Both the position numbers and the translations under genes were made by a program. Below, in pieces: positions 44,869 to 56,480 of a stretch of DNA of 64,000 nt; the stretch's first letter is position 1; the number at the start of each line of letters is the position of its first letter. Source of the stretch: Ariolimax columbianus (lineage: Eukaryota > Mollusca > Gastropoda > Stylommatophora > Arionidae); contig JAVGWX010000005.1 of NCBI GenBank assembly GCA_036924085.1, positions 98,162,172-98,226,171 on the forward strand, written 5' to 3'. The notes under the pieces are model-generated. The model saw only the letters and a program-made list of their open reading frames with translations, was not told where the DNA came from and did not search any database.

Positions 44869-47195
44869 TAGTTGTTGTTGTTGTTGTTGTTGTTATCCCA
44901 TAGCTGCTAAGCAAGCCTGCTCTTGACAGCCCAATACTATTATTATTATATATTCAGGTCTTCTTCGGATGTTTCACTGATCCGTACAGTGTGTTGGCAG
45001 TCTTTTCATAAGGTCCGCAAGGACCTTGCACTCAATGAGTAGATGTCCAACTGTTTCATCAGAATGAGAGCAATTTCTGCACAAGGGCGGGTGATGGGGA
45101 TTAATGCGGTTCAAGTAGTTATTGACTCTGGTATGTCCTGTCCGGAACTGAAAGATGAGATTTGAATCGTTCTATGTAGTTTACTCATGTCATCGTTAAT
45201 GTTTGGTTGTGACATTTTGCTAAATAGACTGCGACATCTTGTTTCTGTCTCGTACCTGTTCATCCAAATTTCCCTGGTATTATTTTTCTTTTGCGTCGTT
45301 TCTCTAATCTCCAAGACTGTGGTTTTTGTTTAGCGCCTGTCGGCCCAGTGCATCTGACTTCAGCATGCATTTTATGTAATGGCGTGCTTCCTCCTGCATT
45401 TTCTAAGGGTTTGCTTCCCAGAGGTAACGGACGGTTCTGTGATTCAACGCAGCACCTTCGAGTTGTGAGCCCTGCCACTTAACCACAAGGCCACGCCGTC
45501 CACTTATTATTTTTATAAATTCGTTTTACTGTGTGGTTACTGCAGAGTATATCCAATTGTTGTTTCGAGGCTCCTGTTTTTGCCAACTGTCAGCCATCTC
45601 GTTCCCTAGTAGCCCACTATGTCCAGGAATCTATTGCAATGTGACATTTATTCCGTAGACAGTGATGCTCAGTTGATCGCCCTCCCCACCAAGAATATCT
45701 CCTTTTCTTTGCATGGGGTGTTCTTCAACGCCTCTAGAACCAACTTGGAGTCACTAAAAATTTAAAAAATCCATTGGCAACAATCGGCCAAGTCAAACTG
45801 TTGGTGCAAAATCCTAACTGATGTTTTTAAAGCCTCGGCCTCCGCTTCATTGTTTGAACGGTTTTCGCCGCATAAAGCACAAAACGTGTATATGGACCTT
45901 TCCGGGTATTCCATATGGATACCATACCCTGCAAAAAAGATAGATTTTAATGCTGATCCATCCGAATAGACCAGTACTTCCGATTTTGGGTAGCTAGAGA
46001 TTGTTTGCAAGGTACATGTCTTAAGGATATTAGGTGTAGTCTTCTAGCCTTTTCTGTCAGATGTGTGTTTAAGGACTGGTAGGTAAAGATTTTCCCAAGG
46101 TGGTGGTCCCAAAAACATATTTTCCGTTTCTCGATACTCTGGTAGATGGCAATCTGGCTTTCCTCTTCTGTTACATCCGGTGGGAAGAAGTGATTCAGCC
46201 TTCTCTTTTGCTTACAAGTGTCTATTTGTACCATATTTGGATGGTCATTTTGTTGTCTCTTGTATCTCTCTACCGCTTCAGTCAGAGCACCATTTCTCCT
46301 GATATCTAGCGGTTCTATGTTGGCTTCTATCTCGCACGTCGCTGTAGGTATTGATCTCACCCCACACAATATTTCTCGGTGGTCCAAATGGCAAGATCGT
46401 CAGCAAACAATGCCTTTGACACGGTTATATGTCTAGTGAGGTCATTTATATGGATGAGGAAAATGGTGCAGCTTAGAGGAGAGCCCTGTGGCAGTTTCTT
46501 CTAACCTTCTTTTTCTTGATGTTGCACCTGCAAAGTTAGCATCTATGGTTCTGTTGGTCAGTAAGGCCTATATCCATTTTATCATCTTTCCTTCTATTCC
46601 CATTTTCCTAATTTCCATCAACAAGCCCTTACTCCAGACCCTGGCATACGCCTGCAGTTGATCAATAAACGCTTCTAGTATGCTTTTTCCATCTTGGAAT
46701 CCATCCATCATATGATGTATAAACCTAAACAGGGGATCAACCGTGCGGTGTTTACGACTGAACCATGGCCAACTTTTTCACTTTTCGGGCACCAGTATAG
46801 TCTGTTGTTTATCCTTCTTTTAAACTACTCAGTTTGGGCATTCGCAAACAACAACTACTTTACCTAAACATGAGGTGAGCGACACAGGTGTGTTACCTAA
46901 ACATGAGGTGAGCGACACAGGTGTGTAGCTTCCAGGTGTTTCTAGTCGTTTTCCTTCCTTCAGTGTAGGTTTGATAGTTGCTGAAAGCCAAATTGGTGGC
47001 ACCTGTCCGTCGCCCCATGTTCTGTTGATAAACCATAAAAGTACCTCTTTCGCCTTTGGTTCTAATTTACTTATCATCTCGTTTTTACTTGATCTGGTCC
47101 TGGTGCTTTTTTTGTTACCAGTTTCCTCATAATCATGCTCAATTCTTGTGAAGTGAAGTGATTTGTAAAGGCAGCTATATTGGTGGAGTGGAGCA
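44869..47195 (-). pseudogene. Family 2 LINE (RT + RNase H), decayed
   Basis: On the minus strand from about 47110: KNEMISKLEPKAKEVLLWF, NRTWGDGQVPPIWL and GSYTPVSLTSCLGK (the last block tandemly duplicated). Near 46500 come the GLPQGSPL-type motif and FADDLAIW, in broken frames. CGVRSIPTATCEIEANIEPL leads through a linker (45947-46387) to RNase H: VLVYSDGSALKSIFFAGYG and NNEAEAEALKTS (45762-46010). A SINE follows at 45288-45504. Then comes the C-terminal finger region, FRTGHTRVNNYLNRINPHH and CRNCSHSDETVGHLLIEC (about 45000-45150). It ends in an (AAC)n tail, seen as GTTGTTGTT at 44872. Frame changes and the SINE make it inactive; no endonuclease was seen. Confidence 0.9.
45288..45504 (-). mobile_element. 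tRNA-derived SINE inserted in the family 2 LINE
   Basis: The minus strand begins GGACGGCGTGGCCTTGTGGT then TAAGTGGCAGGG, an A-box-like tRNA start. A GTGCTGCGTTGAATC stretch sits where a B box should be. About 140 bp of body follow (CCTCTGGGAAGCAAACCC, GCACTGGGCCGACAGGCGC), ending AAACGACGCAAAAG. The direct repeat TATTATTTTT at 45278-45287 and 45505-45514 is a perfect 10-bp target-site duplication, which fixes the ends at 217 bp. It interrupts the LINE between RNase H and the finger region. Confidence 0.85.
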
Positions 47196-47925
47196 TTCAT
47201 AACAACACCAACTGGTGCACTCATAACAACACCAACTTACACAACCATAACAACACCAACTGGTTCACTCATAACAACACCAACTTACACAACCATAACA
47301 ACACCAACTGGTGCACTCATAACAACACCAACTTACACAACCATAACAACACCAAATGGTTCACTCCTAACAACACCAACTTACACAACCATAACAACAC
47401 CAACTTACACAACCATAACAACACCAACTGGTTCACTCATAACAACACCAACTTACACAACCATAACAACACCAACTGGTGCACTCCTAACAACACCAAC
47501 TTACACAACCATAACAACACCAACTGGTTCACTCATAACAACACCAACTGACACAACTATAACAACACCAACTGGTTCACTCATAACAACACCAACTTAC
47601 ACAACCATAACAACACCAACTGGTTCACTCATAACAACACCAACTTACACAACCATAACAACACCAACTGACACAACCATAACAACACCAACTGGTTCAC
47701 TCATAACAACACCAACTTACACAACCATAACAACACCAACTGACACAACCATAACAACACCAACTGGTTCACTCATAACAACACCAACTGACACAACCAT
47801 AACAACACCAACTGGTTCACTCATAACAACACCAACTGACACAACCATAACAACACAAACTGACACAACCATAACAACACCAACTGACACACCCACCAGA
47901 ATACCAGCTTGCCACACCCCCGACA
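47196..47925. repeat. 24-bp minisatellite (48-bp dimer), about 29 units
   Basis: Two 24-bp types, AACAACACCAACTGGTTCAC+TCAT and AACAACACCAACTTACACAA+CCAT, alternate, giving a 48-bp period. A third type (GACACAACCAT) appears later. The plus frame NNTNWFTH/NNTNLHNH stays open for 123 codons. It is the continuation of the array at 44690-44868. Confidence 0.95.
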
Positions 47926-48080
47926 ACAGCAGCTAGCTACGACTGACGACAACACCATCGTACGATAGCACGACAACACCAGCGTACGATACAAAGACAA
48001 CACCAGCGTACGATACAAAGACAAAACCAGCTCGCGATACCACGACAACACCAGCTTACGATACCACGACAACGGCAACT
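47926..48080. repeat. 24-bp minisatellite variant
   Basis: ACAACACCAGCGTACGATAC with AAAG or CACG repeats about 6 times and continues the ACAACACCA theme of the preceding array. Confidence 0.85.
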
Positions 48081-48365
48081 TAAGACAGCCACAACAGCAC
48101 ACCTTTATCAAGAAACACTACATTAGCTTCCGACGGTGGAGATGAATAGCTAACAGTCCATAAATCCTGCAATAAAACGTCGTACGACAGATAATGAAAT
48201 TCACTTCGTTAAAAGCCATGGGAAGTCTACGTAACAGATGGGTAGAATATTTACAGAAAACCTTAGCACAACATCAGCGTGCTACTGCCAACACAACACC
48301 TGGCTCATCAGATGAATCTTCAGCTCCAGTGGGGAAAAAAGAAGAGATGACGTTAAAGCAATTAT
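48081..48365. other. Unannotated spacer
   Basis: No gene or repeat recognised. Confidence 0.35.
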
Positions 48366-48960
48366 ACTGCAACAATGGATAACAGCAATTCTACTGTAGC
48401 AATGGATAACAGGAGTTCTACTGTAGCAATGGATAACAGTAATTCTACTGTAGCTATGGATAACAGCAATTCTACTGTAGCTATGGATAACAGCAATTAT
48501 ACTGTAGCTATGGATAACAGCAATTCTACTGTAGCTATGGATAACAGCAATTCTACTGTAGCTATGGATAACCGGAATTCTGCTGCAACAATGGATAACA
48601 ACAGTTCTACTGTAGCAATGAATAACCGTAATTCTACTGTAGCTATGGATAACACCAGTTCTACTGTAGCAATGAATAACCGTAATTCTACTGTAGCTAT
48701 GGATAAGAGCAATTCTAATGCAACAATAGATAAAAGTAATTCTGCTGCAACAATGGATAACAGCAATCTTACTGCAGAAATGGATATCAACAATTCTGCT
48801 ACCAACAATGGATAACAACAAGTCTACTGTAACATTGGATAGCAACATGTCTACTACAACATTAGAAAGCAACAATTCTACTGCAACATTGAATAGTAAC
48901 AATTCTACAGAAAAATTGAATGGCAACAATTCTACTGCAACATTGGATGACAACAACAAA
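48366..48960. repeat. 27-bp minisatellite, about 21 copies
   Basis: ATGGATAACAGCAATTCTAC plus TGTAGCT repeats at 27 bp, with AATAACCGTAATTC and AACAATGGATAAC variants, and loosens after 48780. The plus frame from 48375 reads MDNSNSTVA repeats for 146 codons and can start at real ATG codons. No signal peptide, exon flank or non-repeat domain is visible, so I treat it as a repeat and not a gene. Confidence 0.94.
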
Positions 48961-50255
48961 CACATCATACGTGTCTAAGCAGAGCACGTTTTTAACCTTT
49001 TCGCGACAATGAACACGTGGCACATGGTTAGATAATTCAAGTTCTATAACAACATGACACTACAACATTCATCACATCACAATTGATTCGATGGGCTAAA
49101 CATCAGTTTCCCTCAGGGATAAAGGCTAGATGGAATGTAACAGAGTTACAAGGAACAAAAGAGCCAACGCCAGAGAAGCCCTGCAAATATCGTTCGTGGT
49201 ACCCACACATACCTTGAGAACCCTGTCCGAGAGGCTCAGTTCATTGAACGGGGCATTGTCCTTAACTTTAAAACAATATAGTTTAAAATTGCCCAGCCAA
49301 AATGGTTCCTTTTTCCACGATTCGAATTGGGAATCCCATGACATGTAGGTTATCCAGTAGTTTGAAAAACAAGGCAGCCTTTCTGAGAGACAGGCCAGTT
49401 CAAATAAAGTTTGAGGAAAATGAACTCAAGAAAGTAGAAATCATTGACAAAACCGGGAAGCTTAGAATATAATCGGGAGAGACAGATCAGGAGGACAGAT
49501 CAGAAGTAGCAGAGAAGGGTATTCTACTGTGCAGTCTAGTAGGTAGCATAATAGGTAAGAACAAGTAGATAGATAAAACTGCAGAACTTAGCCAGCAGTG
49601 ACCAGATAAGAGAAATAGAATTAGAAGCCACCGAAGCAGACCGACCCTGAAAGGCAACGAGAGACCACACACTGTTAAGAATCTGTCTGTGTGTGATGTT
49701 ATGTTCGAGACGTCGTCGCTAACACCTGTCTCTCGTGACCCGACTTCATTCTCGTCAGACGGAGACGTGTTGCTTCAACACAAAGCTGTCGTCCTGGACG
49801 ACCCGTCATGACTTGTGTGTTTCCTCGTACTGACAACCACAGTAACAGAACCACTGTCGTCTGTCATAGACACGAGCACAGTTGCAGTCGCTGACTTCCT
49901 GATGTTGAGACGAAACAAGAGGCCCAGTAGACATCTGCCTTACGATGAGACGAGACAAGTCTCGGTAGGAGGAACTGGAGCTTTCTACGCCGCTTGGATG
50001 AAAATTGTGACGTCAGTATACAAATCAATGACAGTAAACTTAAAGTTCAGAGTGGTTCAGTGGTTATGCGGGTTGAATGTCACAGCGAAAGGATCTGTGA
50101 CAAGGCTATTCTGTTAAGAAGCAATCTCTAAGATTCACTTACTTGCTCTTTTTTGACAACCGTATTCTAGTGACATTATCTCACTTCTTCATGTTATTCT
50201 TTCCAAGCTTTATTTTAACATAAAAACACCAAAACGTATTTTATTGTAACAATAT
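48961..50255. other. Unannotated unique sequence
   Basis: Several frames of 60-100 codons (for example 49815-50117 +, which starts at TTG) match nothing I recognise. No repeat structure was noticed. Confidence 0.4.
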
Positions 50256-50299
50256 AATATGATTCAGGTATTGCATATTCTTATACATTTAAAACATCA

Positions 50300-51365
50300 G
50301 CATCTACTCTTATTTATTAGATTAATCATCGACCGATTGAAACTCCAAGCAGAGAACATCATTGCTGAGGAGCAAACAGGATTAGGACAGGGAAGAAGCA
50401 CTGCAGAACATATATTTAATGTAAGGCTGCTAAGCGAGACATGTCTAGAACAGCAGCACAAACTGTATGATGTGTTTGATGATTTAAAGAAGGCGTTTGA
50501 TAGAGTATGGCATAAAGCGCTATAGGCAACTATGAAAATGTATACAATAAACGGAAATATTATACGGGTCCTCGAACACATGTATGACAAGACGTCCATC
50601 GCAGTTCTTGTGAATGGGAGGCGAGGGGACTGGACGATGAAACAGCTCTTGACTATGGTATAGAGATAAACGCTGGAACGACAAAATTAATGACCAACAT
50701 CGCCGAGGGCTTCAAAACTAGGATAAAAGCTGATGGCCAGGAACCCGAAGGGGTTGGCCGTTTTAAATATCTGGTTTCGATTGTCAATGATGGAAGATTG
50801 TGAGGTGTTGGCTAGAATAGCACAGACAAAAAGTGACGCTTGCGCTGCTTAACAAAATCTGGCAAGATAATTGGTTAGCACTATGCGCGAAAATTAGATT
50901 AATGCGTAGATTGGTTCTGTCATTATTCTTCTATGCTTGTGAGACATGGACAGTTACAGCTGACCTACAGCGAAGGATACAGGCCTTGGAGATGAGATGT
51001 TTTAGAAGACCCTTAAACGTCACTTACAAAGATCAAGTTACAAATTAGGAAATACGAGACAGAATTACAACAGCAATAGGGCCTTTTGAAGACCTCTTGG
51101 CAACTGTCAAAAGAAGGAAACTCGCTTAGTACGGTCACATATCGAGATCTAATGGTCTTGTAAATAGGTGCCTACACGAAAAAGTGCACGGCAGACGACG
51201 AAGAGGCCGTCCCAAAAAGAGGTGGGAGGACAACATAAAAGGCTGGACCAATCCCCGACCAGAAGAGGCACAGGCAGGGGCCGCTGACAGGAAGGGTATC
51301 GTGGGATTGTGAGGATGTCTTCATGTGTGCCCCAATGACCTCACCAGTTACGGGATGACCTGACC
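50300..51365 (+). pseudogene. LINE RT pseudogene lacking the catalytic box
   Basis: RT fingers and palm begin LIIDRLKLQAENIIAEEQTG and GRSTAEHIFNVRLLSE, then DVFDDLKKAFDRVWHKAL. A stop follows at 50523, then MKMYTINGNIIRVLEHMYD and VLVNGRRGDW. The next recognisable part is YGIEINAGTTKLMTN, so the GVRQGC and FADD segment is deleted near 50640. The connector follows in broken frames: KIRLMRRLVLSLFFYACETW, RRIQALEMRCFRR, YKDQVTN, AIGPFEDLLATVKRRK, YGHISRSNG and GRRRRGRPKKRWEDNIKGW. The residues match endonuclease-type LINEs common in animals. It cannot encode a working RT. Confidence 0.9.
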
Positions 51366-52595
51366 TGATAAGCATGAGCTTGGTGGAACTCTGAATCTAA
51401 TACCCAGTTCTGTCTTTAACTTATGCTGCTTACTATACTATATGTAACTATGCAAATCGTGTTGCACAATTGATTAAATTTCTCAATTCGTAGTCTCGTA
51501 TTGTTGTTAGACCTCTGCCGGGGTGGTTTGTTTCTGGCAGTCTGCAAACTTCGGAACGGACCTATGGAATAAAAATCTTATCAAAAAAGTTTGTGGGTGT
51601 GCTTCCTGAGGAGTCTTATGTACACCTCACTTTCGACACGACCTTCGGGGTCGTATCTCAGGTGGTTGCAATACCTTCGCGACAGAATCTTAGGGATTGA
51701 AATCCATGTGTTTGCAACATCCTTTTGACACGGCCTTCGATCTCACTCTGACATGATCAAGTATCTCGTTCGTATCGCCTGGATAAACTCACTTTCCATT
51801 CCATAAGGAACAAAGTGAATAAGCCTCCAAGCCAACTCTTACCCAAATTAGAATTGCCTCTACTTTTTATTAGAATCTTAGAACCTCCCTAAGTGACATG
51901 GTCGATGATCACGAGGTACTTCTCCCTCCTCCGTTGGCCGGTCAGCAATCAGTGTCGTTCTGTTGACTGTAACGCTTGTCAGTCTATCCAGTTTCTCCCT
52001 CCTAGAGTCATATTAACTTGTATGGCTATCTTGTCACCCTGTCATTCCAAATGTGACAATCTGACGTCAAATTATATGTCGCTCAATACGTCTACCAACG
52101 TTTCTGTGACTCAGTTAATACAGCAAATCGGCTGGTCCAGTCTCTCCACCATTTTCAACCTTGCGTCCAATATCTAGAACTATTCGTCTCCAACTTACTA
52201 CAGTCATCCATTGTCCTCCCCTGCTTGTGTTACTAATTAAATCTTGGACATATCAATAAGTGCAGGACTTATGTGATCTTTGTCTGAACTCGTCCCAAGT
52301 AAGTTCAACGATGGCATTACTGTCCCAGACAGCCTGAGCTTTGTGTTACAACTCCTCAGCTTCCCACATGGTATTTCACATACAGTGTTCCTGACACATG
52401 AAACTGTTACAGTCCGGATAACGGCACGCTCCGTTCTACTCAGCTATAAATTGGTGCTTGACTTACAGTTAGTGGCATCATGAGTTTAAGAAACGAAACT
52501 GGTCTTTTCTTTCTACCTCACATTCAGATGAGAACTCGAGGGATGAGGTTTCTGACATGGGAACCTCGATGTCAGTGTCACTTACGGCGCTAACT
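51366..52595. other. Unannotated sequence
   Basis: No gene, repeat or transposon landmark recognised. Short frames only. Confidence 0.4.
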
Positions 52596-53080
52596 TGACT
52601 ATCACAGAGAAATGCATGGGGCTACCTTTACTGTAACTGAGATAATCATGGGACTACCTTTACTGTAACTGAGATAATGATGGGACTAACTTTTCTGTAA
52701 CTGAGATAGTCATGGGACTACCTATACTGTAACTGAGATAGTCATGCGGCTAACTTTACTGCAACTGGGATAAGTCATGCGGCTAACTTTACTGCAACTG
52801 TGATAATCATGGGACTACCTTTACTGTAACTGAGATAATGATGGGACTAACTTTTCTGTAACTGAGATAGCCATGGGACTAACTTTACTGTAACAGAGAT
52901 AGCCATGGGACTAACTTTACTGTAACTGAGATAGTCATAGGACTAACTTTACTGTAATTGAGATAGCCATGGGACTAACTTTACTGTAACTGAGATAGTC
53001 ATGGGACTAACTTTACTGTAACTGAGATAGCCATGGAAATAATTTCCCTGTAACTGGGATAATCATGGGACTAACTGTAC
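52596..53080. repeat. 32-bp minisatellite, about 14 copies
   Basis: ACTTTACTGTAACTGAGATA followed by GTCATGGGACTA repeats at 32 bp. Variants include GCCATGGG, ATGATGGG and TGCGGCTA. Confidence 0.93.
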
Positions 53081-53685
53081 CAGACCCACTCAACCCAACT
53101 AGATATCCTGAACACTGTGGTAAATGATATTGTGACGATTAGCAGATGTATTTCCCTTTCATCTAATTACTTCTCCTCTACCACACACACGTAAATTAAG
53201 CACACACAAATCTTACTCTTCCACAAGAACACCATTATATAACTGGATAGTATCACTTAAAAAACAGTGTCAATTATCGTTATATATGCTCTGTTATCGG
53301 GAAAAGGGTGTGGGGTTGGTTGGATGTATGTGACACCTAGCCAGGTGGTTCCCTTGTATCGAAACCCGGTTCTATCCTTGATCATGATCTGTATATCGAT
53401 ATTAACATCATCTCAAAGCTAGCTAATATATTAAGTCTTGGTTGTCGTCTCTTGTAGCATGTCTGGCCTTTGACGTTCTGGCGGCTTTAATCTTTCAGTT
53501 TTGGCTGTGGCATAAATATCTCAACATCGTACCATGGTATATGATCCCTGATGTTCGTCTACATTATTATTATCACACACGTATGCATATACATCATACA
53601 GTGCATACACACATACGCACACCCACACACATATAATTTATCTAGCTATACTGAACCGCATGCTCGACCCCCACCCTCGATTCTA
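53081..53685. other. Unannotated sequence
   Basis: It contains a short (CACA/CATA) run near 53575-53632. No gene seen. Confidence 0.4.
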
Positions 53686-54150
53686 TCTTGGACCCCAGAG
53701 AAGAACCAGACATTCCTTTCTCCATCATAATTTGTTGGTGCTGTTTATATGATGTATACCCCAGAGAAGAACCAGACATTCCTTTCTCCATCATAATTTG
53801 TTGGTGCTGTTTATGTGATCTGGACCCAAGGGACGAACTGGATATTATTTCTTCCATCATAATTTGTTGGTGCTGTTTATGTGATCTGGACCCCAGGGAA
53901 GAACCAGACATTCCTTATTCCAACATAATTTGTTGATGCTGTTTATATGAGCTGGACCCCAGGGAAGAACCAGAATTCCTTATTTCATCATAATTTGTTG
54001 ATGCTGTTTATGTGATCTGGACCCCAGGGAAGAACCAGACATTCCTTATTCCAACATAATTTGTTGATGCTGTTTATATGAGCTGGACCCTAGGGAAGAA
54101 CTAGACATTCTTTCTTCCATCATAATTTGTTGATGCTGTTTATGTGATGC
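53686..54150. repeat. 66-bp minisatellite, about 7 copies
   Basis: CTGGACCCCAGGGAAGAACC, AGACATTCCTTATTCCAACA, TAATTTGTTGATGCTGTTTA and TGTGAT form a 66-bp unit. One copy has a single-base loss (CCAGAATTCC). The open frames follow from 66 being divisible by three. Confidence 0.95.
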
Positions 54151-54358
54151 TTTCATTTTAACATGTCTAAGGTAGAAGACTTCTATTCAACGATCTTCAC
54201 ATCCGATTATTCGCACAGACCAAAACTTGCTATACGCCGAATAGCTTTCTGGATTACAGCCAACAATAGCCCATAAAAGATACAGGAATAATACAATAAT
54301 TCATTTTATCAGGGAGTATAAAAAATATAATAATAAAAATAATAATGTTAATGTTCGC

Positions 54359-54790
54359 TTAGTCGTCTGTGGGCTGTTGCGTTGGTCGACTCATCCATGA
54401 CCCACTGCTGTGGCGTGGTTCCAGGCCTCGTCCATGGCGGAGGGTTAGGTTAATATCTACTGGAGCCATTTTGTGTGAAGACTCCAGCCGGTCGAGGGAA
54501 GAATTTTGGCATTGAGGAACAACTAGGTGTAGCATCATGTGGGTCGGGGTTTCCTGGTCCAGCCGTACAACATGACGAAACAAAGAAACTTGGCGCCTTT
54601 CAAGTGTTTCTGAGATTGGGTGGAGATATGTTTTAGCAGAGATCTCCACATTGCGGGTGTAGTCATGCCATCGGATGCCTAGGATACGCCGCTGGTTGCG
54701 CATGTGGAAGGCCTCCACTCTCGATATGTCATGTTTCAGACATATCCAGGTTTTGGAGCCGTAAAGTAGGAACGATAAGAAGACGAAAAA
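54359..54790 (-). pseudogene. LINE RT C-terminal fragment
   Basis: The minus frame reads FLLYGSKTWICLKHDISRVE, AFHMRNQRRILGIRWHDYTR, HPISETLERRQVSLFRHVVR and LDQETPTHMMLHLVVP, and ends RHGRGLEPRHSSGSWMSRPT. These are C-terminal connector motifs of a LINE type widespread in animals (YGSETW...FHxRxQRRILGIRW...ERRRxSLFGHVxRLD). The fragment stays open for 146 codons, better preserved than most here. It is cut on its 5' side (54790) by a long polypurine tract and has no catalytic part. Confidence 0.87.
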
Positions 54791-55220
54791 GAAGAACAAA
54801 CAGAAGAAAAGCAGGAGAAGAAGATAAATAGAATAAAATAAAAAATAAAATAAAGACCAATGAAATAGAAAAAGAAATAAGTAAAAAGAAATGAAAAGAA
54901 TGAGATTGAAAAAAGAATAAAAAGAAAAAGGAGGAAGAAAGATAAATGAAATTTAAAAGTAACAGAAAACAAAAAAAACAACAAAAGAAAATATGGAAGA
55001 ACAAAAGACCGACAAAAGGAGAAAAAAAGGAAGAATAAAGAAGAAAAAGAAGAAAATAAGATGAAAGGGACAATGAAGAAAGGAAGAACAAGAAGAACAA
55101 GAAGGTGAAAAAATGAGGAAATTAAGAATAAGAAGAAAGAGAAAAAGGAAAATGAGAAGACGAAGAAGAAAAAAATTCGGAATAAAGAAATGACGAATAA
55201 AAAGAAGGACAATACTAATA
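54786..55220. repeat. Polypurine tract (GAAA/GAAG-rich)
   Basis: About 430 bp, mostly A and G on the plus strand, made of AAGAAGAAA-type words without a fixed period. The Phe-rich minus frames are artefacts. Confidence 0.85.
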
Positions 55221-55905
55221 CAATTGTGGGAGGCACACGTGTACACAGATGGATCTGCCTCAGTGAGCGATATAAGTGGAATCTACATCGAACACTCCAA
55301 TGGCGACATCGAAAATCACTCCATACCAGCAGGAGAGACCTGTACCAATTTCAGAGCTGAAGCAAGAGCTGTGCATGCAGCAACTCAGATTCTTATCACA
55401 CAAAACATAAATACAAGGAAAACGGTCATTCTAACAGACTCCATGAGTGTACTCCAAGCCATCTCAAGCTACAAACAGGATAGACTCACATGAAATAACA
55501 TTCAATATAGGATTGCTGTCTCAAAAAAACAGATTTAGTCTTACAGTGGATCCGGCACACTATGGGACCTCCAGAAACGAGAAAGCAGATGAGCTTGCAA
55601 AAGCCGGAAGTGGCGGCAAGCGGATTGCCCATCCACAGAGCTACAAAGAAGCAAAGACACTCATCAAACGATCCATGAGGACAAAGTGGAGAAAACAGCA
55701 CCAACAAAATTCAAGCTAGAAAATGACAGTATAGACAAACAAACACTAGAACATATCCTACAGGACCAACATATGCAGACCAAAGAGAGGCAGTCTGACC
55801 TGTGGAAGCGACCATGCTCGAAAAGCTGTGGCGGACAGGCGAAGACCTGAAACGCATAGTCTCCTTCGTGAACCTCACCGGACTAGAAGCAGCATCAGTT
55901 GATCG
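55221..55905 (+). pseudogene. LINE RNase H domain fragment
   Basis: The plus frame from 55224 reads EAHVYTDGSASVSDISGIYI, TCTNFRAEARAVHAATQIL and VILTDSMSVLQAISSYKQD, giving the three RNase H acidic positions (TDGS, RAEA, TDS). A frame change near 55490 leads to VDPAHYGTSRNEKADELAKA, the H and final D motifs (normally W.PAHxG..GNExAD). It continues PQSYKEAKTLIKR. The rest, TLEHILQD and LEKLWRTGEDLKRIVSFVNL TGLEAA, corresponds to the usual finger and C-terminal end. No RT precedes it; the fragment starts at the edge of the polypurine tract. It probably belongs to an RNase H-type LINE and not to a host gene, given the RNase H/finger order. Confidence 0.82.
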
Positions 55906-56480
55906 ATGAAGGAGAAGAAAATGTGGGAGGTGAAAGAGAAAGAAAAACAAAAAAAGAAAAATCTATTGTTTTCAAAAAAGAAAAGATAAAAAAAGAAGAA
56001 AAATAGGAAGTAAAGTAATTTGATAAAGAAGTAGTGGAAGAACAAAAATGATAAGAAAAGAATGAAGGAAGAGAAAAAGAAATAATAACTTGGGAAATGC
56101 AAAGGAAAAGAAAATAAGTAAACAGAACAGAAAAGAGAAGAAACAAAAAAATAGAAGCAAGAGTTTAAAAAAAAATTTTTTAAATAGAAGGAAAACAAGG
56201 ATAATAATAAAGAAGTAAAATAAAAACAACAACAACAACATTCAGAAAACAAAGGATGTGGAAAAAAGAAGAAAAGAAAGAAGATGGAGAAGAAGAAAAT
56301 GAATGAAACGGAAGAAGAAGAAGACCAGGAAAAATAAGAAGATAAGCAGAAAGAAGAGAAAAATAAAAAGAAGCTAAAGATAAAAGAAGAGAAGAAAAGC
56401 ATGAATGAAAAGAAAAAATTAAGATGAAGAAAAAGAAGAAGAAAACCATTAGACCAAATAGAGAAGAAGAAGTAAATTTA
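55906..56480. repeat. Polypurine tract (GAAGAAAAG-rich)
   Basis: About 570 bp of almost pure A/G with scattered T, on the other side of the RNase H fragment. Open minus frames made of Phe, Leu and Ser are artefacts. Confidence 0.85.

Noticed and set aside
54729..56402. Phe/Leu-rich minus frames as multi-pass membrane proteins
   Set aside because: They are antisense of polypurine tracts and overlap in several frames.
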